A stretch of 64,000 bases of DNA from Brachionus rotundiformis (GCA_016802295.1 JAESIW010000020.1:5339281-5403280); one strand, 5' to 3'. Shown: positions 45,961-56,734, numbered from the stretch's first letter. Notes: generated by a model from the letters alone, not told the origin. Numbers and translations are program-made.

Positions 45961-46204
45961 GATATATCATTAACTCAGGTTGATCTTCTTGTTTCTCCCC
46001 ATATCATGCACATTTCAGTTAAACTCTTTTATGATTGTTGACCTCCATCTGTCCTTACTTTCTTGGTCCTTTTGGTGTCTTTTGAAAAGTTATGTCTGCT
46101 ATTCGATCGATTCAATCCGCATGCTTCTTAAGAAGCATGAAATATTTCATTCGAACTAAATCTCCAAGTCATCACAGTCTTTTATTCTTGATACATTCTC
46201 TGCT

Positions 46205-46940
46205 CTGACTTCGTTCTTCTGTATAGCTCATATAATTGACTATCTACGTATTTCATCGAATAAAAGAAAGTTCGGCTATCAAAGAAATAACAGATAAACG
46301 AATTGGTATTGATGAAATGTTAATAAAATGGATTGAATCATTTCTTACTGATCGTAAACAAAGAGTTGTTCTAGGTCAAACAGAACCCGAATGGCGATAT
46401 TGGTTTTTTGATCAGCTGCTGTTGTGAGTGGTCTATGAGTCTGAATTTTGGAAAATGCAAGATTCTGAGTTTTAATCGGAGACAAGGACTTCAAATAATT
46501 ATTCTATGACTGATTTAGCGAATGATAAGGTCCATCTTTATTCGAGATCCCGAATTTAGAAAGTCTTAGGAATCTAGATCCAAAACGATATGGAATGGCA
46601 TTCGCAAGTTTGTTCAGCAGCCTCAAAAGGAAACAGAATATTAGGTCAAGTTTTTCATGGTATTAAGTTTCAGATCCAGATGGTTATTAAATTACTTTAT
46701 GAAAGTCTTGTAAGGCCTCATTTAGAGTATGCTATTCCAGTATGGTTGCCATATATACAGAAGGATAAAAAATATTTAGAGAATGCGCAGCGGAGAGCTA
46801 GTAGTGCTATTGTTGGTTTTAAAAATCATAACTACCAAGAAACACTTAAAGTTTTAAATCTGGCCAAATTAACCGAAAGGTGAATGAGAGAAAACTTAAT
46901 TCAAATGTTTAAAATAAAAAGAACATTGGTCATGTCAGTT
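46205..46940 (+). mobile_element. Internally deleted LINE reverse-transcriptase remnant
   Basis: One frame reads IDEMLIKWIESFLTDRKQRV then VLGQTEPEWR, the RT block before the catalytic motif. After a gap with stops another frame reads YESLVRPHLEYAIPVWLPYI followed by QRRASSAIVGF, the block well after it. The central part with the YADD-type site is missing. It lies in the loop of the 711-bp inverted repeat. Confidence 0.75.
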
Positions 46941-47245
46941 GGCAATTTCCAATCACCTTCTCAGGCAGATGTGCAAAAGGGCATCTATACAAAATTAAAA
47001 GAGAAATAGTCAAAAATTGTGCTCAACGATACAAATTCTTCATAAACTGTGTAGTCAAGAATTGAAATATGTTCAGAGAGAGGATGCAGTAGAAGCTAAA
47101 TCAAGCGAAATTTTTAAAGCAAACACTCTTAATTAATGGTTATATACTAATTATTGAATAAAACATTTTAAAATTTATTATTTTCTCTGTTTTTAGATTT
47201 TGAACTTTTTAAAAAAGAATTTTCAAAAAAAATTAAATCTAATTA

Positions 47246-47292
47246 AAGGATATGGGACAATCAGGGTAAAAAATCCAAATATTTAATTATTA
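47246..47292 (+). repeat. 47-bp direct repeat, copy 2
   Basis: Second copy of 45205-45251 in the same orientation. It is followed by non-coding DNA (47300-47860) that is not similar to what follows copy 1. Confidence 0.65.
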
Positions 47293-47861
47293 TATATATT
47301 CTGATAGATCTCGAAGAGCTAAAGCGAAATCTATTAGAATTTTGGAAATATGACTTTCCGTTCAAAAGTTACAGCGGCCTAAAGCTCCATTTTTTATTCA
47401 TCACTCCTTTTGGTAAAATAAATCCATTTCGGGTATTTTTAAAGAAAAATAGTCCATGTCCATATCAAAATGTACAGAATTGAGTAAGGAATCAAAATTT
47501 GATAACGAAATAGCAATTATAGTATTATTTAATTCTATAAACCCTTTAAAACCAAAATTGGATTTTTTTTTACTTTTGAAGTCTGTGGAGCGCCAAAGCC
47601 AAAGGAGCATTGGTCAAATTTTTTTTTTATTTTTTTGTACTACATATTGGCTTAAACAAAAAAAAAATTCAGATCCTAGAAAGTGTCGCTTCTCCAGCAA
47701 ATTATGCTTACTAAAGAATACAAATTTTTTTATTGCGATTTTAGATTTATTTTTTTGAAAACAAGTAATTTATTTTTCAAAAAAAAAGATCGTTTCTTAA
47801 TTTAATATCGATCCATCGTTTTTCTTAGTTTATTTGGTATCTGAATTTTTTCTTCATCGTT
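47293..47861. other. Probable transposon non-coding DNA in the inverted-repeat loop
   Basis: Moderately AT-rich sequence (for example AGCTAAAGCGAAATC and GTTACAGCGGCC motifs) next to a repeated terminus. It has no credible protein and may be the end region of a DNA element. Confidence 0.3.
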
Positions 47862-48572
47862 ATTCTGGATTAATGATATATCATTCTCATTAAGATCTTC
47901 TCTATCACAATCTAAGCAAAAATTATACAAATTTTCACTTTTTTTGGAAATCAATTTATCTTTTTTATATTTACCTATGCCTAGATACCAAATGACGCTT
48001 ATTACATGAGAACATGCACCAAATACCCTTGCTCCAGATTTACAATCGCAGTACCATTCTTAAATTGGATCCATTGATGAAGCAGATGAATGCTTAATCC
48101 AAGTATTATGAATAACTTGCGAACAAAATCTTGACTTTATTTTCACTCGGATTAGTTCTTCCACCAGAAAATGGAACCAGAAAATAATGACGCTATGCTC
48201 CACAAAAAGTAAATAAAGTAAAAAAAATTCAACAGCTGATTATTTGGTAGTCAATACCGTATTTTAGGTAAGAAAAATTTTATTAGGAAAAGTCTTGGAA
48301 GAGTTCTGAAATAATTGTTTATTATAAATTTAAAATATGCTCATAAAATACTAAATCACCTACAAATTAACCAAGCCCAGACGGTTTCTTCCGGAACTAC
48401 AGCAATACATTCACTGATGGCTCATATTATTTTTACATTGGGCTTCAAGAGAGGTCTAAGCACCATTCCGAACTGCCAAAGCATAATAAAAAATTTAATA
48501 ATACTAGAAGCTTTGACAAAATTCGGTCAATTTTTTAAACTCTAAATAAAATAGCAATAAATAAAGACATTG
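47862..48572. repeat. Right arm of the 711-bp inverted repeat
   Basis: Inverted copy of 45250-45960. The SWIM-type reading lies on the minus strand here, around 47920-48150. Confidence 0.85.
47920..48140 (-). pseudogene. Second copy of the SWIM-finger transposon fragment
   Basis: Reverse-strand equivalent of 45684-45930, with the same stop before EWYCDC. Keeping the identical stop in both copies shows that decay came before the inversion/duplication. Confidence 0.5.
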
Positions 48573-49973
48573 AGTAAAAAATCATATATTTATAGGCCTT
48601 CAAAATTCCCAAAAGAAGCCAAAATGACTTATCTGATGCTTCTAGTGATAAATTAATAAATGAGTAGCCGAAAAAAGCTTTATTTTAGCATCCAAATAAT
48701 TAAGGGTCTGTCTAGTTCCCACATATCAAATCTGTCCTCCATAATGAAATAATTTCAGCACAAAATTAACTTGAATAAAACAAAAACTACTCTTCAAATA
48801 AGACTACTCTTAGATACTAAGAACGGCTCTCTGTCTTTCTTTGATTCGCTCACATACAATTTGTTTTATTACAAGATATTTTTATTTTATTTTTATTTTT
48901 TAATTAAGATGCTAATAAATATTAATTTAATTAATCTATTTTTAAGCCAGAATTTTTATGCAAGACGCATGTGATGTCTCTTATAATGCTGTTAACCACT
49001 GCTTTCCAGAATCAGTGGTTTTAATGTTTTTTATAGATAATTTTATAACACTATTTGAATATATTTTATAACAAATTTATTAAATTTTTTTTCACCAGAA
49101 CAATTTTGAATTAACCAAATAGCTTGTAAATTTGTTGTGCAGTGATTTGTGTTAAAAAGTTTTTAGTTTGTGGTGAACCATTTATCTCAATAATTAATAT
49201 AAATAGACTCTTTTATTTTGTTATAAATTGTTGTCGAAAACTTAAAAGTTAAAGTTTGTTTTGATTTGAGTTAAAATTTTGAAGACAATTTTGACTGAAT
49301 AGTAAGAAAATTTTTTTCTCTCATTAAAAATTAGTTTTGCTTTGGCAAAACGAGCATATCAGAGGCGAGCATAGAAACTAATGCGAAATATAATCGCAAA
49401 AAATTCTCTCAATTACACAACAATCAAGCTCTGTTTCAATTTTTTATTCAATTTTTGTTTAAAGTGAGTACATCAGTTTGAAAACGAGATTTGTTGATGA
49501 CGCAATTTGGGCACATAATTTTGCCAGATAGCAAACACAAAAGTATGCTTTTGCATGAATAAAATAGTTAGGTAATATAAAAGTAGTTGGATAAGAAAGT
49601 CAAGTCATTTAATTTTATTTTATTAATAGTTTAAAAAAATTCTAAATGATCAAATTTGCCAGCTTTTACATCGCCATATTGAAGCCAATCTGAATTTTGT
49701 TTTATTTAATTTTTGAAAATTTTTTTTTTGTTCAAACTTGTTTTTCTCCCAAGATACTCTCTCTTCTTCATAGCTACCAAACTAAATGGAGCCAAATTTA
49801 ATTTTCTTTAGATATCAAGATTTGTTTTTAAAATTGCATTCAAATTGTTGAAATAACAAAGCTATAAAAGAGCCAAACAACACTTGTTTTTAGTTGAATT
49901 TGTTTTCTAATTGAAAATTTTTGATTTTGAAGCTAAAATCAATAGACCAATTTTCCAATCACTTATTCACTTT
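48573..49973. other. Spacer upstream of eIF5
   Basis: It becomes less AT-rich toward eIF5. A short hairpin (AACCACTG...CAGTGGTT, about 48991-49020) is visible. The eIF5 promoter is presumably in its right part; no TATA box was identified. Confidence 0.4.
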
Positions 49974-50195
49974 ATGTCATTTGATACAAGTTCAGGTAAC
50001 TGCACTTTTTCTCTCAACCCAGAGGCTAATTACTTTACCAAAGGGCTAAAATTTGAAGCCACGGTATCAACAATTCGGAGATTAGACGAGACCTTGCCTA
50101 AAAGAAATTATATGTCAATAAGCTCAGTTAAAACTCAGCTTTTACTGCACAGAACAGCATCCAAACCCAAAAGGAAGGAAAACGACTTCAATTAA
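49974..50195 (+). promoter_or_regulatory. Candidate upstream ORF of eIF5 (73 codons)
   Basis: An ATG at 49974 opens a 73-codon frame that stops 35 nt before the eIF5 ATG. Its start context is weak (T at -3, T at +4), whereas the eIF5 ATG has A at -3 and G at +4. In vertebrates eIF5 mRNA carries inhibitory upstream ORFs with poor context that allow eIF5 to limit its own translation. This could be the equivalent if the 5' UTR extends this far. The frame is not expected to encode a conserved protein. Confidence 0.45.
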
Positions 50196-50230
50196 CATTT
50201 GTTTTACTTTTCAATTATTGAATTCACAAA

Positions 50231-51577
50231 ATGGCTGAAGCTATGATCCCAGTTTTAAAGGACACCAAAGATCCTCACTATAGATACAAGATGCCAAAGT
50301 TGACTGCCAAGATTGAGGGCAGCGGCAATGGTATTAAAACAGTGTTGACCAACATAGACGCTGTGGCTAAGTCGCTCTACAGGCCGCCCTCCTATCCGAC
50401 CAAGTACTTCGGATGCGAGCTCGGCGCCCAGGTCAAAATGACCAACGATATATTCGTGGTCAATGGCTCTCATGACACGGACAGACTTCTCAGTCTGCTC
50501 TATGACTTTATCAAAAAGTTTGTCTTGTGCGCCAAGTGCAAAAATCCCGAGACATCTTTGACCATTGTCAAGGGAGCCATCAATCAAAAGTGCATTGCTT
50601 GCGGTCATGCGGCAGTCATACCGAAGACATTGCACAAATTGACCACTTTTATTCTCAGTCATCCGCCTAATGAGACCACTTTGTCTGTGAGCAATACGAA
50701 TGGCAAAAAGGCCAAGAGTGAGAAAAAATCCAAGAACAAGAGTGAAAGTCCCAAGAGTGGCTCGAAGAGTCCCAACACTGAGCGAGATGAAGTTGGTGAA
50801 AAGAAGACTGAGAAAAATGATGATGACTTTAGTGACTTTGCCGAAGATGAATTGTCGCCAGAGGCTGTAGCGCAGCGATTAAGAGAAGGCCTTGAGAACG
50901 GTCTGGTCATAGACGCCAAAGCAAGCGCCAATTTGTTCTATGAAATAGTCAAGGAAAAGAAGGAGAACAATCTTTTGTTGGACATAAATGTTCAAAAGGA
51001 ACTTTTGAACGAGGCCAAAAGATTGGACATTAAGGACAAGGCTGTGTTGGTGCTGTCTGAGTTATTGTTCAGCCAGGACATGTTCAATGAAATTGAAAAG
51101 TACAGATATTTGCTCCTTAGATTCTGTGCCGATAACCAAAAGGCTCAAAAGTACTTGCTTGGCGGATACGAAAAGCTTATTGGCGATGTTTACCAAGAAG
51201 AGTTGTTAAACTCGGCCATGAAAATTTTGAAGCAGTTCTATGACCAGGATATAGTTGAAGAAGAGGTTATACTAGAATGGGCTGCCAAGGACTCCAAGAA
51301 ATATGTCTGCAAGGAAATGAATAGAAAAATTCGTGAGAAAGTGTCCAGGTTTATTGAATGGCTGAAGGAAGCTGATGAGGAGGAGGACAGTGAGGACGAG
51401 AAGAAAAGCGATAACAAGACTGTGTCCGAAGAGGACGAAGATGATGATTTGCTCGAGTTTAGTCATCGTGTTTCTGGCATCCAAATAGAGTCAGTGAAAC
51501 CTGTGCCAAAGGTTAATGGAAACTCTGTGAAAAAAGAGGAAAGCGATGCAGAAGATATTGATATTGATGAAATTTAA
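50231..51577 (+). CDS. eIF5: Eukaryotic translation initiation factor 5
   Basis: A single exon of 448 residues. eIF5 is the GTPase-activating protein of eIF2 in the 43S/48S complex and controls start-codon choice. The N-terminal domain has HYRYKMPKLTAKIEGSGNGI, including the Arg of the GAP region, followed by PPSYPTKYFGCELGAQ and a C4 zinc finger (CAKC...CIAC). A Lys/Ser-rich then acidic linker leads to a W2/HEAT domain (about residues 215-390) with aromatic/acidic box FIEWLKEADEEEDSEDE. The length is normal (human 431). It is intronless, and its codons are clearly richer in G/C-ending forms than its neighbours, as for a highly expressed gene. AATAAA lies about 145 nt after the stop. Confidence 0.96.
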   Translation: MAEAMIPVLKDTKDPHYRYKMPKLTAKIEGSGNGIKTVLTNIDAVAKSLYRPPSYPTKYFGCELGAQVKMTNDIFVVNGSHDTDRLLSLLYDFIKKFVLCAKCKNPETSLTIVKGAINQKCIACGHAAVIPKTLHKLTTFILSHPPNETTLSVSNTNGKKAKSEKKSKNKSESPKSGSKSPNTERDEVGEKKTEKNDDDFSDFAEDELSPEAVAQRLREGLENGLVIDAKASANLFYEIVKEKKENNLLLDINVQKELLNEAKRLDIKDKAVLVLSELLFSQDMFNEIEKYRYLLLRFCADNQKAQKYLLGGYEKLIGDVYQEELLNSAMKILKQFYDQDIVEEEVILEWAAKDSKKYVCKEMNRKIREKVSRFIEWLKEADEEEDSEDEKKSDNKTVSEEDEDDDLLEFSHRVSGIQIESVKPVPKVNGNSVKKEESDAEDIDIDEI

Positions 51578-52229
51578 ATTTTATTATTTTAATTATTATT
51601 AGTTAGTTTTTTTTGTAGTTAGAAGTTTTTGATTATTACTTAATAACAGATTGACTCTTGACAGAAGCTAATAGAGGACTCTGTGTGATCTTTTAATTTT
51701 TGTTCTTAATTTTTTATTTTAAATAAAAGTCAAAAAATGAACAAATAACTAGTGCTTATTTGAACTAGGTCTTGATAAAATTTATTGTAAAAATTAATTT
51801 CAATTTAAAATTAATCAAAATACAAATTTTATTCTTAGATTTTCTTAACTATTTATTACCATCAATTACAATAATAAATTATGAACATATCGAAACTAAA
51901 AAATAGTAAAAGAATAAAAATATGTGTAATATGTATGAAATAAATAAAAATTATGAATTTGCAACAATTAATTAGATAATTTTAAAAAAGAAAAAATAAT
52001 TAAAATAAAAACAATAAAAAAATTATATTTTATAATTAAAAGAATCAGCTTTAATTAATATTAATTTATTTAAATAATTGAATATGCTCTTGTTGAAATT
52101 AATATGTACAAATCCATTAAAGAATATTAAAATATAACTAAATTATTATGCCAACTCACTGATCCCATCGGAAAAAATTAAAAGGAAAAATCATAGAAAT
52201 AATTTTTTATTTGTATATCTTTTTCATGT
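51578..52229. other. AT-rich spacer
   Basis: eIF5 3' flank up to the inner border of the right duplication arm. No other feature. Confidence 0.45.
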
Positions 52230-52835
52230 AAAAAATTATATTGAAACAAAAATTTTAGTCATTTCTTTTTTTGAATGTAATAATGACAAACCATATCAAA
52301 TGCCGAAAATATAAATCATACATTTTTGTGTGATAAAAATAAAAAGTAATCACACAAAAAATATTTCAAGTTAAATGTATTGATACATAAAAAGCAATTG
52401 ATTTCTTTTAAATTAAAGAATGGTTATATTATAAAATAATTACACACTTTTTTTAATTTGAATTGAGAAAAATTATGGCTATTGATCATGTTTAGACAAA
52501 TATTTAGAAAAACATTCAAAGAAAAAACTATGGAAATAAAAGAATAAAGTAATAGAAAAAAGGCAACAAATATTTCATCAAATGTTAAATTTAAAGGTAA
52601 ATTAAAAAAGAAAATTCTTTCAAGTTTATTTTACCATCTTATAAACACATAATTTAATAATTAGTTTTAAGAATATTTTTCTTTAATCATCTGTTAGAAT
52701 TGTTTATAAATTAGTATTCTTCTTTTTGATCAAAGGATCTAAACTTTGAATCAAAGGCATATAATCATTTGTATTTAGAAAATGTAGATTTTTATCTGTG
52801 ATTATTGTTGTAATAGATGATGCATTCAGCTAGAA

Positions 52836-52843
52836 TATAAATA
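52836..52843 (+). promoter_or_regulatory. TATA box (TATAAATA)
   Basis: 46 nt before the ATG at 52890, exactly as in the inverted copy. Confidence 0.65.
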
Positions 52844-52889
52844 AGTAAAAGATTTGAGGTGAAACAATTATTCTGTGAAAAAGTAAAAA

Positions 52890-53300
52890 ATGACTGATCA
52901 AAAGACTGTTTCAACAGCTGAAGCTACCAGAGAGCCAATAACTCTTTCTACTTACATGAAATCTTACCAAGATATGTTTTCAAGTAAGCCATCAGCTTCA
53001 ATAAAACCAGAGGCAGAGGCTCCAAAACCAGAAGAAGAAAAGCCAGAAGAAAACAAAGCTGAGCCACCACCAGACTGTCCATGTCGATTTAAAAAATTGT
53101 TGGACGAAGGACAGAAAAGCGAAGAAACAGGTAATGAATTCAATTTGAATGAATTTTCATTTCAAACAGGCTTTTTTGGACTACCAAATTACGGTCAAAG
53201 TTTGAATACATTAAATTATTCCGGTTCTACTTTCAACTCATTTCCATCGTATTCATTTGGAAACCAGTTTGGTTCGTCTCTTGGTTATGGATTTTTTTAA
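52890..53300 (+). CDS. Low-complexity protein E2 with PPPDCPC motif
   Basis: 136 residues in one exon, equal to the 43136-43546 gene except for the penultimate residue (Phe in place of Tyr). It has the same Pro/Glu/Lys-rich centre, PPPDCPCRFKKLL motif and aromatic Gly/Asn/Ser tail. It faces the second mARC-like gene tail to tail with the stops 122 bp apart. Both copies look functional because frame, start context and TATA box are all intact. Confidence 0.78.
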   Translation: MTDQKTVSTAEATREPITLSTYMKSYQDMFSSKPSASIKPEAEAPKPEEEKPEENKAEPPPDCPCRFKKLLDEGQKSEETGNEFNLNEFSFQTGFFGLPNYGQSLNTLNYSGSTFNSFPSYSFGNQFGSSLGYGFF

Positions 53301-53422
53301 TTAAATAACCCAATTTTTTTAAACTATATAACAAATATAATTGAATAAACATTTAAATTAAAATAAATCTAGTCGATTTGAAAAAATTTTATTTGATTAA
53401 ATGCAATGTTGTTTTTGTAGAA

Positions 53423-54575
53423 TTAAATTTGAGTAATTTTATCTCCAACTTGAACCATCATTCCAGGGTTATCGATTCCCAAGTTGATTCCAAACATAGG
53501 ACTCATTCCATATAATTGTTTGTTCATTCGGAATCTTAAAAATAAAATCAATCACAAGCTTTTGGAACGAATAAATTTAAATTTTACTCTCGTAATGTTT
53601 TAAGTGGTTGTTGACTTGGATCTTTTTCTCCTTTATCCTGATCAACTGTTGTTAGCAGACACCTAATAGACAAAAATTTTTTCATTCTTTTGTTCATATT
53701 TCATTTTTATAAAATTTCGAATATAACCTGGTACAATGTTTAATTCGACAAAATTCTGATTCTCCAATCTTGAAATTTTCCCAATCATCCTTTATCGAAC
53801 AAAATCAAAATTACTATATTATTTTGCTTTCTTTTAAATAATAATAATCAACCTCAGAGAATGCTGGATTATCTTTGCAGACAAAATTTGGTCTAAACTG
53901 TTTCATTGGTAATTTTTTTTCCAGTTTTGTATTCAATTCATCCAGAGAGCTTTCACCAATAAGCATAAAAGGACTGAAATCTTGATAGATCACTTCATCC
54001 TTTTCTCTGCTGGCACTATTATCTTTTATATCAAAACATTTTAAGGGAATTGAATTTTCATCAAAAACAACTAAATCAAGTCCGTTTGCTTCGAGAAAAT
54101 CGTCAAGCCATGAGCTTACCTCACCTCCGTAAGCACATCCATCAATTCTGCATTTCCACAACCTTATTTGTCAACATTATTTTTTTTTAAATTAAAAATA
54201 AAAAAGTATTGAGATAAAAACCTATAATTAGTTTTGGTGGTGTTCGGATTCTTAATAGGAACTCTCAATGGTTTTTTTTGTGGAGCATTTAAAATCAAAA
54301 AGTCAGCTTCTATGCTGGGTTTGATTAGAGCCATTTTTGGCAATTGTCTTTGAGTACGGAATGAACCTGTTGAATCGATTATCATCCATTTTCTATAATT
54401 TAAATTGAACAAAATTTGTTTTATCTTTCTGGCTATTAGCTCACCTATCTATTACCAAGCTATTTTCCGGATGGGCAAGACCGAATTTTGTTGTAATTGC
54501 CTTTTCTAACTTTATTCCAGACAAAGACTTTACTGGATACAGATATATTTCACTTAGTGTTGCTAATTCTTTCAT
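53423..54575 (-). CDS. MOSC-domain protein, mARC-like amidoxime reductase, copy 2
   Basis: Same six-exon layout and same span (1,153 bp) as the gene at 41861-43013, on the opposite strand. All splice sites and the Cys block CTRCLLTTVD are kept. Amino-acid changes cluster in one short stretch after NSIPLK (CFDIKDNSA against SYDMEDNST in copy 1), with Ser to Asn before the second intron. Two intact copies imply a recent duplication, with no sign that either is a pseudogene. Confidence 0.9.
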
Positions 54576-54576
54576 T

Positions 54577-55659
54577 TTTCAATTTTTTATATATTAATTC
54601 TTTGATTCAGATCTTTAATTTTAATTACTTGATCGGTATTAAGTAATTTTTTATTAACTGTAATTTCACTAAATATAATGGAATTATTTTAATTTCGTTT
54701 TTTTTTAATGTTTACCATTAATTTTTAATTTCAATTTTTATCCAGTTAATAATTTGTTACCCTTCATATATAATCCTTATATTTAAAACCCTATAAAACA
54801 ATGATACCTTCTATTTTCACTAATTAATTACTTCTTAATTAAGATATCTTAAAATTCAAATCAAATAAAAAAGTTTTTCAAATAAAAATCTTTTTGGAAA
54901 TTATTTAAATCAAAAGTGTTCATAATTGATGGTTTATTCAATTAAAATTTTAAATTAACGCTTTTTTGATTATGGAATAATTTATTTTTTGGCTTTAAAT
55001 TAGTCGTTAATTTATAAATATTTCTTTATATACACATTTTTATAATAAATTATTTAAAAAAATTTCTGAAATTTTTGTCAATTTTCTTAAGAGCAAATTG
55101 GAAAAAAATTAATTTTGTCATTCTTTTAATACAATTTAAGTAAGTAACAAAGTCAAATTATTAGATCAAAATAACAATCTAGATATTCCTTTACAACATT
55201 TAAAATTATTTTAAAGAAATTTAAAAAGATATTCAACTTAAAACCAACTTATACTATTTTACAGTAACAGTGTTGCTCATTCTTTCCATAGTAACGTATA
55301 CAAAGGGTGCTTTAAAATATTCAGTTACACATAATAGTCATCTTGATGAACTTGAGATTCATTAATTCTTGGATATCATACGTTGCTAGTTATTCTCTAA
55401 TCAGAAATATTTTATTTTAGTATATATGTATATATGTAAGTATTAAAATTAACAGCCTTTGGGAAAGGAAGTTCTCACTGGAAGGAAAAATCGAGGCAAT
55501 TATAAAGCCGCCTTATATTTTCCATTTTAAGAACGAATGTTTGCAGGTTGAAACAAAAAATTATTTTGTTTATTTAATAATTTTAATTTTTTTTATGAAA
55601 TTTTATCTTTCTAATATTTTTATGTTATTTCAAAATAATTTCCAAAGAATGGGGATCCT
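54577..55659. other. AT-rich spacer
   Basis: Outer flank of the right arm. The segment 55440-55560 is less AT-rich and may be old transposon DNA, but nothing definite was read. Confidence 0.4.
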
Positions 55660-56020
55660 CTTTTAAAATCAACAGAATGTGTCACTCTACGATCATTATT
55701 CGACTACTTTTTTATAATACTCAGAGGATAAAAGCCGAAATGCAAAAAATTTAAAATCGAGTCTTGAAAATCATCAAATATTTTCCCATATAAATTATTC
55801 CAATATAAAGACAAGTATCAAAACAATCCACAAAGAGCTAAAAATCGACATGATCGATGACCGAGCAAACAAGCTTTTTTCAAATTATCATCACCTGACA
55901 AAGCCAGGAATTAATATCTCTCGAGATCCAGGATTTTCTGCTTCAAGGATCCTACAGAAACAATTTAAAGTACAAAACACCCTTTGATTCAATCATAATC
56001 ACACCAAACTCTTACCAGAA
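55660..56020 (+). mobile_element. Decayed LINE C-terminal fragment
   Basis: Pieces in one frame, with stops, read NRVLKIIKYFPI, then DRANKLFSNYHHLTK-like and FKVQNTLFDSI/YKTPFDSII-like readings in neighbouring frames. The order matches the end of CR1/Jockey ORF2 (QNRxLRII...R...L...RYKTPFD). It is inactive and the 5' part is absent. Confidence 0.5.
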
Positions 56021-56726
56021 ACTTAATTTAACCATGTATATAATATAAATATTAAATTTTCTACTTTTAAGAACTGTCCCGGAAAAAACTTTTCCTAAAT
56101 TATTTTTAAAATAAATAGATAAAAATATTGAATGATCAATTAATTGGTAAAAATCAATTTTTACCGCATCAAATTGAAATAAATTTTTAGAAAGTTATTT
56201 TTTAGATACGTTTTTTAAAAATATAATTGCTAAATTCTATTATTTACTATTATAAATCTTTTAGCTTGAATTTTATTAATTAACTGCTAATTTATATTGT
56301 AAAAACATTCGATTTGATACTCAAATTTAGCATTTCAAATTTAGATAAAATTGAATAAGAAAAGCCTAATTGATTGTATTTGCTGGCATGCATAAAATAA
56401 TGGAAAATATTATAAACTAAAAAAATTTATTTACTATTCATTCAATTGAATTGTATCATGCCACCGTTCTGTCTATATTGAACAAATTACTAAACCAAGT
56501 TTTTCCAAATTAATTTTCTTTTTTTTTCCAATAATTGAAAAGAAAAAAAGCTTTATTATAAGCAGATCAACAGCCAAAATCCAAAAAAATTTAAATTTAC
56601 AACAAACATTGTAACAATTTACCTGATAATCGACAATTTAAACAAAATGTTTACTAGTTATACAAAAAATGATATTCTGTCATTATTAAGTAATATTTGA
56701 ACCATGACGATTTAAATTAATTATAC
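56021..56726. other. AT-rich spacer
   Basis: No gene or repeat was recognised. It ends at the TATA box of the next gene. Confidence 0.4.
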
Positions 56727-56734
56727 TATAAATA
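56727..56734 (+). promoter_or_regulatory. TATA box (TATAAATA)
   Basis: 49 nt upstream of the ATG at 56784. Same octamer as the boxes at 43593 and 52836. Confidence 0.6.

Larger units (their letters stand above)
52230..54576. repeat. Right arm of the 2.3-kb inverted duplication
   Basis: Inverted copy of 41866-44190 with the same two genes and the same TATA box spacing. Sequence similarity is highest in exons. Confidence 0.88.

Noticed and set aside
48991..49020. Short hairpin AACCACTG...CAGTGGTT
   Set aside because: Single small palindrome without a T-run, partner copies or a clear role.
49911..50195. 94-codon frame upstream of eIF5 as a separate gene
   Set aside because: It starts at a non-ATG codon; the ATG-started part has no recognisable domain. 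Better treated as a possible upstream ORF of eIF5.
41866..54576. Inverted arms read as the ends of one giant transposon
   Set aside because: The arms contain ordinary host genes with introns, and the enclosed DNA includes eIF5; segmental duplication explains it better.
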